64,000 nt of DNA from the NCBI GenBank assembly GCA_017993775.1, contig JAGOMA010000006.1, positions 124,001 to 188,000 on the forward strand. Direction: 5' to 3'. The notes beneath the pieces are model-generated. The model had not been told where the DNA came from, did not search any database, and saw nothing but the letters and a program-made list of their open reading frames with translations. Shown here piece after piece: positions 53,080-62,287 of this stretch (position 1 is its first letter; every line of letters begins with the position of its first letter). The translations under genes and the position numbers were made by a program. The stretch comes from Chloroflexota bacterium (GTDB taxonomy: Bacteria > Chloroflexota > Anaerolineae > Promineifilales > Promineifilaceae).

Positions 53080-55316
53080 GATGAAAGTTCCTCCATACTG
53101 AGCTGCGATAGGGCGATTTCCTGATATGTTTCGCAGGTGTCCATTAGTTCCTGATGGGTGCCTTTGCCAACCACGCGCCCTTGCTCTAAAACGATGATTT
53201 GTTCGGCGTGTTTGATGGTGGAGACACGTTGGGTAACGATGAGAATGGTGCTGTGGTGCGTAGTTTCAAACAAGGCGCGGCGCAGCGCGGCGTCGGTCTT
53301 GAAATCCAGAGCGGAAAAGGTGTCGTCGAAAATGTAGATGGGCGCTTGTTTTACCAGGGCGCGGGCGATGGAAAGCCGCTGCCTCTGCCCGCCGGAGACG
53401 TTGGTGCCGCCCTGAGAAATCTCGGCGTTTAGGCCATTGGGTTTGCTATTGACAAATTCGGCGGCCTGGGCGATGTGAACGGCCGTTTGCATCTCTTTTT
53501 CGCTGGCATTTTCCGCCGCATACCGCAGGTTGCTTTCGATGGTTCCGGAGAACAAAACCCCCTTTTGCGGCACATAACCAATCTTGTCGCGTAAATCATG
53601 TTGGGTGACGTCGCGAATGTCTATGTCGTTCAGCAAAATGCTCCCTTCGGTAACATCATAAAAACGCGGGATCAAATTGACGACTGTCGATTTGCCGGAA
53701 CCGGTGGAGCCGATAAACGCGGTTGTTTCGCCCGGTCTGGCGACAAAGTTGATGTTGTGCAGCACGTCCGTGTCCGCGCCGGGGTAGCGGAAGGAGACGT
53801 TGCGAAATTCAACCATGCCGGTGAATGAACCGTTTAGCGATTTAGGCGCCGCCGGATCGGTGATAACCAGCTCGGTTTCCAGCACGTCGGCAATGCGTTC
53901 CGCCGACACCGAAGCGCGGGGCAGCATAATAAACAGCATGGACATCATCAAAAAGGAAAAGACGATTTGCATGGCATATTGCAAAAAGGCCATCATGTCG
54001 CCAACCTGCATATTGGCTTGCGCCACCTGATGCGCGCCGACCCAGAGAATGACAACCGACAGCACATTCAGAATCAACATCATCATGGGCATCATGACGG
54101 CCATGATGCGGGTAATGAACAGGGTATTATCCGCCAGGTCCACATTGGCCTTGTCGAAGCGGTTTTCTTCGAAGGGCTGCATGTTGAAGGCGCGAATCAC
54201 CATCATGCCCGACAAGTTTTCTCGCGCCACCAGATTCAGCCGGTCGATCAGCTTTTGCATGATGCGGAACTTGGGCATGGCGATGGATACGATGATGATG
54301 ATCATGCCCACCAGGACAATGACCGCTACGGCGATGGTCCACCACATGGATGAGCCTTTGCCAATGGCGCGGATGATGCCGCCTACACCCATGATGGGCG
54401 CGTAGAAAACCAGCCGCACCATAAACATCGTCACCATTTGCAGTTGGGTAATGTCGTTGGTCGTGCGGGTGATGAGTGACGCGGTGGGGAACTTGTCGAA
54501 TTCGGCGCTGGAAAAGTTTTCTACTTTGCGGAAGACGTCGCTGCGCAGATCTCGCCCCACGCCGGCGGCAATTTTGGCCGACAAGTAGCCGACGGTGATG
54601 GAGCAAATGGCCGACAGCAGGGTCACAGCTAGCATGATCGCGCCGACGCGCAAAATGTAGCTGGTTTGCAGCTGGCCAATGTCCATGCCCAATGCTTCGT
54701 ATTCGGCTCTGACCTGGATAACGGCCATCTGATTGATCATGGAGTCGCCGAGGGTGGCAAAGCGTTCGTTGACGCTGGCCGTGATTTGGGCGCGCTGGCT
54801 GGATGGCAGCCGGTTCAGCAGGGTGAATAGATCGGTTCCTGGGGGAATTTGTGACAAATCAAACGCGCCGCCGCTCATCTGCGCCGCTTTAGCCGGATCG
54901 GCCAGGGCTTGTTCCAGTGCCGAGATGACCAGCAAGGATTTGGCGATGGGTGTGCTGATGTTGTCGATTTCTTCCTGGCTGAGGTCGTTGAGAATATAAA
55001 TTGGCTCATCGGCCAGCAGGGGGAAGGTATCGGTATATTGCGTGGATTCCAGGGAATTGGGTTGGATGAGGGTATAGGCGTCGCGCACGGCCGTTTCGTC
55101 TTCGGCGCTCATAAACAGCGTTAATCGTTCCATCGTCTGCTGGCGCATGGCCGTAGGCACGGTGTTGGCGACGCCGCTCTGTTGGATGCCGGTATTGACT
55201 ATCTGCGATAGATAATCGGGCAAGGCCAGGTCGAAATTGGCCTGGGCAAACAATAATATGATGGACGCAATAAACAAGAATGTATACGGCTTTAGGTAAC
55301 TTCTTATTCGGAGCAT
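53076..55316 (-). CDS. heterodimeric ABC exporter, subunit A, with large extracytoplasmic insertion
   Basis: The 746-residue half-transporter is 100-150 residues longer than usual. The extra length lies between helix 1 and helix 2 (about residues 40-215) and is acidic and helical, for example LTLFMSAEDETAVRDAYTLI and LSQEEIDNISTPIAKSLLV. The NBD has Walker A GSTGSGKSTVVNLI, signature VSGGQRQRLSIARA and Walker B IYIFDDTFSALD, where Asp replaces the catalytic Glu: the degenerate site of the heterodimer. It is the first full-length gene of a minus-strand operon behind the Fur-box-like promoter. Confidence 0.9.
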   Translation of the reverse strand: MLRIRSYLKPYTFLFIASIILLFAQANFDLALPDYLSQIVNTGIQQSGVANTVPTAMRQQTMERLTLFMSAEDETAVRDAYTLIQPNSLESTQYTDTFPLLADEPIYILNDLSQEEIDNISTPIAKSLLVISALEQALADPAKAAQMSGGAFDLSQIPPGTDLFTLLNRLPSSQRAQITASVNERFATLGDSMINQMAVIQVRAEYEALGMDIGQLQTSYILRVGAIMLAVTLLSAICSITVGYLSAKIAAGVGRDLRSDVFRKVENFSSAEFDKFPTASLITRTTNDITQLQMVTMFMVRLVFYAPIMGVGGIIRAIGKGSSMWWTIAVAVIVLVGMIIIIVSIAMPKFRIMQKLIDRLNLVARENLSGMMVIRAFNMQPFEENRFDKANVDLADNTLFITRIMAVMMPMMMLILNVLSVVILWVGAHQVAQANMQVGDMMAFLQYAMQIVFSFLMMSMLFIMLPRASVSAERIADVLETELVITDPAAPKSLNGSFTGMVEFRNVSFRYPGADTDVLHNINFVARPGETTAFIGSTGSGKSTVVNLIPRFYDVTEGSILLNDIDIRDVTQHDLRDKIGYVPQKGVLFSGTIESNLRYAAENASEKEMQTAVHIAQAAEFVNSKPNGLNAEISQGGTNVSGGQRQRLSIARALVKQAPIYIFDDTFSALDFKTDAALRRALFETTHHSTILIVTQRVSTIKHAEQIIVLEQGRVVGKGTHQELMDTCETYQEIALSQLSMEELSS

Positions 55317-55397
55317 AGTTTTTCTCCTTTGGGGGATGGATTTGAAAAATGGAGATTCAGGCAGCCGTTGGTTGTCAATCTCGCGGGTGTGTGTGGC

Positions 55398-55687
55398 TCA
55401 GGCGTGAACAATGGATGTTTCTTGGGCCATATGGCGCATGGCGTTCATATGGGCTTTCAGTTTGTGCCGCAGATGGAACAGGTCTTGCTGTTCGTCGTGG
55501 GTCAGGGCGCTGAAACATTGGCCGATGGTTTCCAGGGGATCGCTGGTGTATTGGCTGACCGGAACACATCCCCCATTTCATTCATCAGCCGGAGAGCCTC
55601 CGGATTCACGCCGGGATTGACGGTTTGCCTAAACAGCACCCACTTTTGCTGATTTTCCTTATCTTGCAGCCTCGTTTTTTGTTTCAT
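55398..55687 (-). pseudogene. frameshifted small helical protein, possible regulator of the ABC exporter
   Basis: From ATG 55687 the frame reads MKQKTRLQDKENQQKW..., then PEALRLMNEMGDVFR. From there a one-base shift gives QYTSDPLETIGQCFSALTHD and EQQDLFHLRHKLKAHM, ending with TGA at 55398. Both parts have protein-like, helical composition, and the whole would be about 97 residues. The helices resemble the N- and C-terminal dimer helices of MarR regulators, but no winged helix is visible. It sits 80 bases upstream of the exporter genes, where such regulators are common. Whether this is a real mutation or a sequence error is unknown. Confidence 0.45.
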
Positions 55688-55883
55688 GTTCTTCCAAAAC
55701 AGCCAGACCCACAATCGCTGCCCCTGGCTAACCGTTACCAAAGTTTGCCGCTTCGGGTTTGGCAGCTGCTCGTGTGTGGCTGCCTGTAAAAAGGGGCTGT
55801 CAGGGTGCGGTTTCGCTGTTTGCGGCCATTATCCGTTCAAGGTGTCGTCGGCGTTTTTTGCTTGCATGATATTACAGTGTCGA

Positions 55884-55911
55884 ATTGTACGCCGTAGAAC
55901 TATTCTGTCAA
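55884..55911 (-). promoter_or_regulatory. consensus promoter upstream of ABC exporter operon
   Basis: On the minus strand TTGACA (55911-55906) and TACAAT (55889-55884) are 16 bases apart. The -35 box overlaps the Fur-box-like sequence at 55907-55925. Confidence 0.6.
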
Positions 55912-55925
55912 TGATTATCATCATT
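55907..55925. promoter_or_regulatory. Fur-box-like operator
   Basis: The 19-mer GTCAATGATTATCATCATT matches 15 of 19 positions of the Fur consensus in its complementary form, with an unbroken 12-base core AATGATTATCAT. Overlap with the -35 box would allow metal-dependent repression of the exporter operon. The match is suggestive only. Confidence 0.45.
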
Positions 55926-55967
55926 TTGCCGCGCTTACTTTTCGCAGGATTCATATGCTTTTAACCT

Positions 55968-56185
55968 CAGCAATTCTCAATTTAACCAGAAATGTGCCAT
56001 GCTGAGAGCCTGTGTTGAGCCTGCCGAAGCATCCTCCGAGGCATCCCCTTGTTCTGGTGGAGCGGGATGCTTCCCCGTTCGACGTTGCTCAGGACCGAAG
56101 ACTCCGCTCAGCATGACAGTTTAGCGTCAATTGTAAAGAAATTACCTTGTTCGCACGAATGCCTGATCTAAATTGAGAATTGCTG
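55968..56185. mobile_element. MITE-like element with 17-bp terminal inverted repeats
   Basis: Perfect terminal inverted repeats, CAGCAATTCTCAATTTA (55968-55984) and its complement (56169-56185), bound a 218-base non-coding element. Both ends are flanked by TTTAACCT (55960-55967 and 56187-56194, one extra base on the right), which looks like an 8-bp target duplication. Inside are nested hairpins: CATGCTGAG (55998) with CTCAGCATG (56107), and GCATCCC (56041) with GGGATGC (56064). It has no transposase. Confidence 0.6.
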
Positions 56186-56198
56186 CTTTAACCTGGGA

Positions 56199-56231
56199 AG
56201 ATTGGACCAATCTCCAAGATTGGACCCATCT
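56199..56231. repeat. AGATTGGACCAATCT repeat
   Basis: AGATTGGACCAATCT is followed by CCAAGATTGGACCCATCT; nearly the same string occurs at 50447-50478 and a shorter relative at 45398-45412. It lies just after the MITE-like element. Confidence 0.55.
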
Positions 56232-56311
56232 GGAAACTCCAATGTTATTGGCGAGCGATCCGTTAAGGTAGAGATTTCGGATTGCGGTTTATGGATGGCC
56301 GAATGTGGGAG

Positions 56312-58738
56312 CTAAGGCAGGGCTTTCACGTTGATGGCGGGTTGATCTGCTGGCTGCCGCGAAAAATATTCCTGGATTGCCTGATGGACAAAGATGTAGC
56401 CGCCGCCCACACGGTGCAAGAAGACACGATCGGCGCAAAATTCCAGAAACCCTGTCAAATCGCCGGGTAGATCGGTGGTCAGCCATAACAGGAAGCGTAA
56501 AAAAAAGTGGTTGGCGACATTGCCGCCGCCAAACATGAAGAGGGACACGAGCGCGGATAATATCCCGGCGACCAGTCCCAGGGCGGGATTTTGCCACAGA
56601 ACGGCCGTTATCACCGTCATGGCCAGCCCTAAAATACCCCCGGCGATCAGCGCGTTGGTGGCCGACAGCCGAATGCCTTGATTGGGTTTGCTGGTGGCCG
56701 TTACCCGGTGGCCGCGCAAGCCGCCCAGCAGCAAAAACACCAGACCCAGCGACAAAAAGGTATGCAGGATTTTTGTGGAGCCATATAGCAGAAATTCCAC
56801 CAGTTCCACGGCCGTTGCCAGGCCCAGGCCAATGAGCAGCCCCACTGCCATGCCCGACCAGGACCAGTCCAGAGCCGCCACGGTGCGAATGTCGTCGCGC
56901 AAATTGTTGCCATTAACAAAATAGGTAATCAGACCAAAATTAACGCCGGCCACGACGCCAAAGGAAAGCGCCAGAAAGGGGATGTCATAAAGGGCCACAA
57001 CCAGCGTGGTCAATATGCCGACAACCAGCACCGTAACGGCCGTGCGCCAGTGCCGTCGTTTTTGGTCGTCCAGAGTCGGGTAGCCCTGGTTTACAAGGTG
57101 TTGGTAGTAGATGCTGTCCAGTACGGCCGTTACCAGCCCCATGCTTAAGCCTAAAAACAACATCAACCACAAATCGGTCGCGGCTGCCCAGCCTGGGAAC
57201 ACCTGCCCAATTTGCTGCGACCAGGCCGTGCCGAATTGGGGAATGTTGATGCGCACCATGAGCCAAAACAGCCACATGAGCACGCTGGAAACCAACCCCG
57301 CGAACAACCGCGAACCCGCCATGTAGGCGAACTGCCAACGCGCCGTGTTCAGCCAGCTTGGCTGTAAGCCCTCAATCAAAAAAACCGCCTGATTGTGCGG
57401 GTCCATTTGCCGCGCCAGCCAGCTCAAACGGTGTACGACGCCTGCCTGGGATTGGCCTGTGTTGTTGCCGCGTCTGGTGAGCATAGCCCGGACATAGCCG
57501 TCGAACAAATCTGTTATGTTAATTTTTTCAGCGTCTCCTGCAACCACTTTTGTTTGCCAGTAGGCCACGCTGAGGACGTGGAGCATGAGCGGCGATTGGG
57601 CCAATTTTGCCAGGGCGGGGTCTTGGTGTACGGCCGTTTTCAAGCCGCTCAATCGTTCACCGGCGGCGGTGAGGTAAGCGGTGATCTGGACGGCCGTGAG
57701 CGGCTGCAAGAGGTACGCACCGCCCAGGTGCAGGTGGGTTTCCAGCGCCTCGTATGCTTTGCGGCGGCTGTTGATCACAATGCCCGTCAATCCGTGCTGC
57801 TGGCGGAACTGGTTGAGTGCGGTCACGCAGGCGGCGCGGTGATTTACCGGCGTTTCGTCCAGGCCGTCCAAAAGCAAAATCAGGGCGTCGTCATTCAGCC
57901 ATTCATGGCCCAGCGATTGGGGAATCTGGTATTTGGCGGTCAATTCCTCCACGACCCAATCGCGGATGGCTTCCCGTTTTTCGGCCCACGAGACGAGATT
58001 GAAAATGACGGGAATCGGCTGCTCCGGGTCTCTTTCGGCCTCGGCGATGAGTTCTTGCGCCAGGTTGATGAGCGTCGTGGTTTTGCCGGAGCCGGGTTCA
58101 CCCAAAATGAGCAGCGCCCGGTCGGATTGGTGGAACAGGGCCGAGAGCGTGGGTGGGGAAACGGCCGTTTCTTCCCCAACCGGCAGCGGCGGCACAGACC
58201 CAATGACGTTCTGCCAGGGCTGGTCTATGGCTTCGTCATAGGCACGGCCGTGCAGATTCAGCAGCAGCGCCCCTTTCACCGATTTTTCCAGAACGCCTTC
58301 CACCCAAAAATGTTTCACTTTTTCCAACAAGACGAGCTGTTTGCGCCGTTCCGGCGTGAGTGGCGCAGCAGGTAAGGGGGCAGTTGTTGCCAAAAAGGGC
58401 GTGGGCGCAGGGCTTGCCTCCGGGAATATCCGGCGTTGTTCCTGCTCGTTCAGGGCGCGGTAATTGCCGGCGCGTAGGAATTGGTTGGCTTCAGGCAGCG
58501 TGGGCAGGCCGCCGCAGCGATGCAGCACCGCCACCAGGCCCACCAGCACCAGCCGGTCGTCGGCGTGGATTTTGCTGCGGCCCCGTTCCCAATCGGAGAC
58601 GGCCGCGCCTGAGTAACCGGTGTTGCCCAGTTCGTCGCCCAACAGTTCGCCCAGGCGCACCTGCGTCAGGGTACCGCCGCGAAGCGAATCCCGGCACTGT
58701 TTTCGGTATGCGCGCACCTGCTGGCCAAAGGTGGTCAT
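56312..58738 (-). CDS. XRE-HTH / NACHT NTPase with C-terminal membrane domain
   Basis: The 808-residue STAND protein has three parts. Residues 1-95 form an XRE-type HTH (TLTQVRLGELLGDELG, SGAAVSDWERGRS). A NACHT domain occupies about 180-480 (P-loop LILGEPGSGKTTTLINLAQE, Walker B ALILLLDGLDETP). The C-terminal half is a membrane region with about eight helices, followed by a conserved-looking VGGGYIFVHQAIQEYFSRQ tail. Proteins with HTH-NACHT-TM layout are known in Chloroflexota and Cyanobacteria. NACHT proteins of bacteria can act in phage defence, but this one has no neighbouring defence gene, and signalling is equally possible. Confidence 0.85.
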   Translation of the reverse strand: MTTFGQQVRAYRKQCRDSLRGGTLTQVRLGELLGDELGNTGYSGAAVSDWERGRSKIHADDRLVLVGLVAVLHRCGGLPTLPEANQFLRAGNYRALNEQEQRRIFPEASPAPTPFLATTAPLPAAPLTPERRKQLVLLEKVKHFWVEGVLEKSVKGALLLNLHGRAYDEAIDQPWQNVIGSVPPLPVGEETAVSPPTLSALFHQSDRALLILGEPGSGKTTTLINLAQELIAEAERDPEQPIPVIFNLVSWAEKREAIRDWVVEELTAKYQIPQSLGHEWLNDDALILLLDGLDETPVNHRAACVTALNQFRQQHGLTGIVINSRRKAYEALETHLHLGGAYLLQPLTAVQITAYLTAAGERLSGLKTAVHQDPALAKLAQSPLMLHVLSVAYWQTKVVAGDAEKINITDLFDGYVRAMLTRRGNNTGQSQAGVVHRLSWLARQMDPHNQAVFLIEGLQPSWLNTARWQFAYMAGSRLFAGLVSSVLMWLFWLMVRINIPQFGTAWSQQIGQVFPGWAAATDLWLMLFLGLSMGLVTAVLDSIYYQHLVNQGYPTLDDQKRRHWRTAVTVLVVGILTTLVVALYDIPFLALSFGVVAGVNFGLITYFVNGNNLRDDIRTVAALDWSWSGMAVGLLIGLGLATAVELVEFLLYGSTKILHTFLSLGLVFLLLGGLRGHRVTATSKPNQGIRLSATNALIAGGILGLAMTVITAVLWQNPALGLVAGILSALVSLFMFGGGNVANHFFLRFLLWLTTDLPGDLTGFLEFCADRVFLHRVGGGYIFVHQAIQEYFSRQPADQPAINVKALP

Positions 58739-59505
58739 GATCGCCTCCCCGTCCTTCTGGAGAAATTCAATGGCTGTGTCAGATCAACGTTTGGGTCTTT
58801 GAGATTTCGTGGGGTTTAGATTGAAGCGTGAAGCGTGATGCGTGATGCGTGAGGTCTCTCTGGTCACGTAGCACGTTTCACGCATCATGGGACGCCAACC
58901 CCCCTGAATTCCTGAAAAGCCCAACCTTTTTCGGACATCGCCGCCTTAAAACCTACTAAAAATCGGTTCAACACTTACTTAAATTCGTTGATACGGTTGC
59001 CGGAATTGGTTAATTTTGGCCTGAATGTATGGTCCTTTTAGTCGAGAATAAAAGGTAAGAAGCTGATTTAAGCAGCACCCTCTGTAACTCAAGCGTCAAT
59101 AATTCTACACTGCAACCATGAACCGATCGGGAACAGCTTGCAAGAGGAAATGGAATGGAAAACGGCCGTTGAGCATCTCATGAGCGGATAAAACAACCTT
59201 TTGTCCGGGCGCGCCGTCCTCAATGAGCCTCTCTTACACAAAAGTGAGGTGTCGAAATGCTCGAGGTCCGTCAAACACAAGTTCAGCGTCGAATTGTTCA
59301 TCTGTGGTCTGTCACAGCGGTCTTTGTTCTCTATTTTGGTTTGCCCACACTCATCCATTTGATGGCCGAGTGCGCCAGTACGGGGTCTGGCTCCGGGTGT
59401 GCCGGCTAATCCTGGGCTATCGTTAGCCGCCCATTGCGCGGAATTTTGGTCTAATGCGTGATGCGCCACAAAAGCGCATCACGCATCACGCATCAATTGA
59501 CCGCC
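58739..59505. other. 767-base intergenic region with two GCGTGATGC-type hairpins
   Basis: Open frames here have poor protein-like composition. Two hairpins of the GCGTGATGC family lie at 58823-58889 and 59455-59485. The second has perfect 12-base arms TGCGTGATGCGC / GCGCATCACGCA and sits directly past the stop of the minus-strand gene at 59506. Otherwise nothing is recognised. Confidence 0.5.
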
Positions 59506-60711
59506 TCAACCCACTCCCCGCGCCTGTTTCAGAGCGTACTCAGCCTCCCTGAATCCTTTTTGCAACTTTTGTCCCCAGGCATCGTCGGGAAAACCGGCCA
59601 ATAAGGCCAATGCCTGCGCATAAAGCTGCTGCGCCTCGGCCAACTGATTTTGCGCCGTTTTAACCTCCGCCAAACCGCCCAACGTGTTTGCCTGCTGCAC
59701 CGGATCGTTACAAATTTGCCACAACGCCATGCTGCTGTAAAAAAATTGCTCCGCTTCGGCCAATTGCCCCAAGGCTAGGTAGACCGCGCCCAAATTATTG
59801 GTCACCACCGCCCGATCAAAGAGATTCCCCGATTGCCACATAAAAGTCGCGTTTGCTTCTAAAAGGAGACGCTTGGCCTCCGTTAAATTTGCCCGCTTCA
59901 GATGCAGCGACCCCAATTCATTGAGCACCCTGATTTTGTCCAGATTATTATGGGTGTGGGCCAGGCAATCCAGGGCTTCATGATAGGCGGCTAAGGCGGC
60001 GTCTGTTTTGTCTTGGGCGGCCAAAGCCTCCCCCAACAATTTGAGACAGTTAGCCAGATAAACCGGATCGCCCACTTGACGCCACAGGGACACGGAATAG
60101 CTGAGATACTCCTCAGCCTGCGTCCACTGCCCTGTGTCTTTGCCCAGCAATCCCAGCTCCAGCATCACAAACGCATGTTTGATGAGGGGGGCATGGATGG
60201 CTTGAAATGCGCTTTGTGATTGCAGGATGTAGGTTTCTGCCGCCGCAAAACGGCGCATCTGCCGGCAAACCGCGCCCAGGTTGATGCAGGCATGGGCTTC
60301 GCGCCATTTATCCTCTAGCAGCAAGCCGATCTGCAATTCTTCCTGGTGGGCGGCGAAGGCGTTGTCTAACTGCCGGTTATGGCGGTAAAAAAGCCCTAGC
60401 TGGTCCAGGATGCGGCCGCGCAATGCCATATTGTCAGCGGGGCAGCTTTCAAGCGCTTGTTCCAGCATCGGGATCCACTCGTCCCAGTAGCCTCGCCGCT
60501 CAACAAAGACGAAGGTTTGCAAAAGCAGTTCGGTTGTGCTGTGCCAGGCATCCGGCACATGCAGGCCAAATTTAGCGGCGCGGTAGAGGTTTTGTCGCTC
60601 CTGGTCTAACGCGGGCAGCGTGTCATCGGTGAGGTTTTGGGTGCGCTGCTGCCAATACCGGATGTTGGCGGCCACGCTTTGGGTGAATTGGGTGGAGGGT
60701 TGGGTCATCAT
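59506..60711 (-). CDS. TPR-repeat protein, partner of the NB-ARC ATPase
   Basis: The 401-residue protein consists of TPR-like helical hairpins (for example HACINLGAVCRQMRRFAAAE, LNELGSLHLKRANLTEAKRL and VVTNNLGAVYLALGQLAEAE). The start ATG-ATG at 60706-60711 overlaps the stop of the upstream ATPase gene, a sign of tight translational coupling. The two together have the layout of one SARP/STAND regulator split in two genes, with the sensor repeats separate. Confidence 0.85.
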   Translation of the reverse strand: MMTQPSTQFTQSVAANIRYWQQRTQNLTDDTLPALDQERQNLYRAAKFGLHVPDAWHSTTELLLQTFVFVERRGYWDEWIPMLEQALESCPADNMALRGRILDQLGLFYRHNRQLDNAFAAHQEELQIGLLLEDKWREAHACINLGAVCRQMRRFAAAETYILQSQSAFQAIHAPLIKHAFVMLELGLLGKDTGQWTQAEEYLSYSVSLWRQVGDPVYLANCLKLLGEALAAQDKTDAALAAYHEALDCLAHTHNNLDKIRVLNELGSLHLKRANLTEAKRLLLEANATFMWQSGNLFDRAVVTNNLGAVYLALGQLAEAEQFFYSSMALWQICNDPVQQANTLGGLAEVKTAQNQLAEAQQLYAQALALLAGFPDDAWGQKLQKGFREAEYALKQARGVG

Positions 60712-62129
60712 GGTTCTAACAGGTTGGGCCAGCCGATGATTTCTGTTTGTAAGAAGGTGTCTGTGAGGCGGTGGATGCCGTAGCGCCGTTCCTGAATGGT
60801 TCCTTGCACTTCCAGCAGGGAGCGGGCGGTCAATTCGCGCACGGCCGTCCAAAATTCATTCTCGTCCAGACCGCTAAAGGCCTGCATTTGCTCCGGTTGG
60901 GCGCCGGAAGCGGCTGCCAGCGGCATGGCCAGCAGCAGGGTTTGCGCGGCGGGCGTTAATGTTTGCCACGTTTCCCAATAAATGTGCCGGTATAGATCTT
61001 CAATCGGACCGGCCCGGTTTTTGTTGAGATCGGCCAGGATTTGGGGCAGGGGCAGAACGGCCGTCAGGCTGACCACCAATTTCAGGGCCAGCGGATTGCC
61101 GCCCGTAACCTGGTAGATGGCGTGCAGGGTGTCCCGGTCGGCGGCGGCCAGTTCAGGCAACCCGGTGATTTGGGCATGGTGGCGCAAAAGCGCGGCGGCG
61201 TCGGTGAAGGGCAGTTCGTGTAAGGTGTGGGTGTAAACGGCCGTTCCGCCGGACGGTCGGGCGCGGCTGGTCAGCAAAAAGCGGGTTGGCTCTGCAAAAG
61301 CCAGGAGCTTACCGGCAAAATAATCGACGTGGGCGATCGTTTCCAGGTTGTCGATGATGATCAAATGGGTGTCGGCTTTTAGTTTTTGACTTAAACGCGT
61401 TTCCAGGTGGGCATCCGGTTGCCCATGCGCCATGCCGGGCCACAAAGCGGCCGCCAGCGCTGACAACAGGGCCTGATAGGCGCGATCAGGCGGCAGCGCC
61501 GCGCCGCTGAACTGCTGCTGCTCGACACGCAGCCAGCAAATTTGTTTGAAGGCCAGACTGGGCAGCACCTCTCGCACCACCGAATCTGCCAGACTTGTCT
61601 TGCCAATGCCGCCGATACCGGTCAGGGCAATGATCCAGGGAGCCGTTTCCTGCACGAGCTGGGCCGAAACGATTTCCCGGATCTCGGGAAATCCAAAAAA
61701 TTGGCTGTAAGAGGCGGGGGGCAGGCCGGTTTCCAGGGCCTGGATTAATTCTGCGCGGAGTTTTGTTTCTTGATGGTAGAGAATCTGGGTCAGGGCGTCG
61801 ATGGCGGCGCGCTGCCAGCGGTTGACCTGGTCGATGCTGGCGTACATTTCCTGAGCGACTTGCCGGGTGATTTTGCCATCCAGAAACCGGCTGCGCAGCA
61901 CGACGGCTCCGGCTTCGTCCTGTTCCGCCAGGAGGTCGATGCTGTCCAGGAGGACGCGATCAACGGCGTACCGCCGGCCAAATGGCAGATCGCCTTGATG
62001 GGCGGCCAGCTGATTTTGGACGAGCAGCAGTCCGGAAAGCGGGGCCGTTTGACTCTCTGCCGGTTTGCCCCATTGCACCAAGGCCGCATGAACGGCCGTT
62101 TGCAGTTCCTCCTGAGTAATAGCTGTCAT
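60708..62129 (-). CDS. NB-ARC ATPase with N-terminal sigma-4-like HTH
   Basis: The 473-residue protein has, at about residues 70-118, a segment (LRSRFLDGKITRQVAQEMYA, then IDQVNRWQRAAIDAL) that resembles sigma-70 region 4 helix-turn-helix domains. A NB-ARC/AAA NTPase follows: ALTGIGGIGKTSLADSVV (P-loop near 170), LIIIDNLETI (Walker B) and TSRARPSG (sensor). The C-terminal part (LSLLEVQGTIQERRYGIHRL) looks like the winged helix of STAND proteins. The repeat domain is encoded by the next, overlapping gene. Function unknown; transcription control or defence are both possible. Confidence 0.83.
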   Translation of the reverse strand: MTAITQEELQTAVHAALVQWGKPAESQTAPLSGLLLVQNQLAAHQGDLPFGRRYAVDRVLLDSIDLLAEQDEAGAVVLRSRFLDGKITRQVAQEMYASIDQVNRWQRAAIDALTQILYHQETKLRAELIQALETGLPPASYSQFFGFPEIREIVSAQLVQETAPWIIALTGIGGIGKTSLADSVVREVLPSLAFKQICWLRVEQQQFSGAALPPDRAYQALLSALAAALWPGMAHGQPDAHLETRLSQKLKADTHLIIIDNLETIAHVDYFAGKLLAFAEPTRFLLTSRARPSGGTAVYTHTLHELPFTDAAALLRHHAQITGLPELAAADRDTLHAIYQVTGGNPLALKLVVSLTAVLPLPQILADLNKNRAGPIEDLYRHIYWETWQTLTPAAQTLLLAMPLAAASGAQPEQMQAFSGLDENEFWTAVRELTARSLLEVQGTIQERRYGIHRLTDTFLQTEIIGWPNLLEP

Positions 62130-62287
62130 AGGAGGATTGTACCTGAAAAACGGCCGTTTTGTTCATTCGATATTGCCTGACTTCGCACAAAATCGCACAC
62201 AATTTACATAGTCGCGCATGCTGAAACTGGTATCAATATAACCAGGGATATTTATCAAGAGGCAGAACATATTCCAGGAGGTTAGTG

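Noticed and set aside
55686-55964. 92-codon plus-strand frame over the Fur-box-like promoter
   Set aside because: Cys-rich random-looking composition; the region is better explained by a promoter and leader on the minus strand.
59089-59469. 126-codon minus-strand frame in the gap after the NACHT gene
   Set aside because: No ribosome site, composition unlike neighbours, no recognisable motif.
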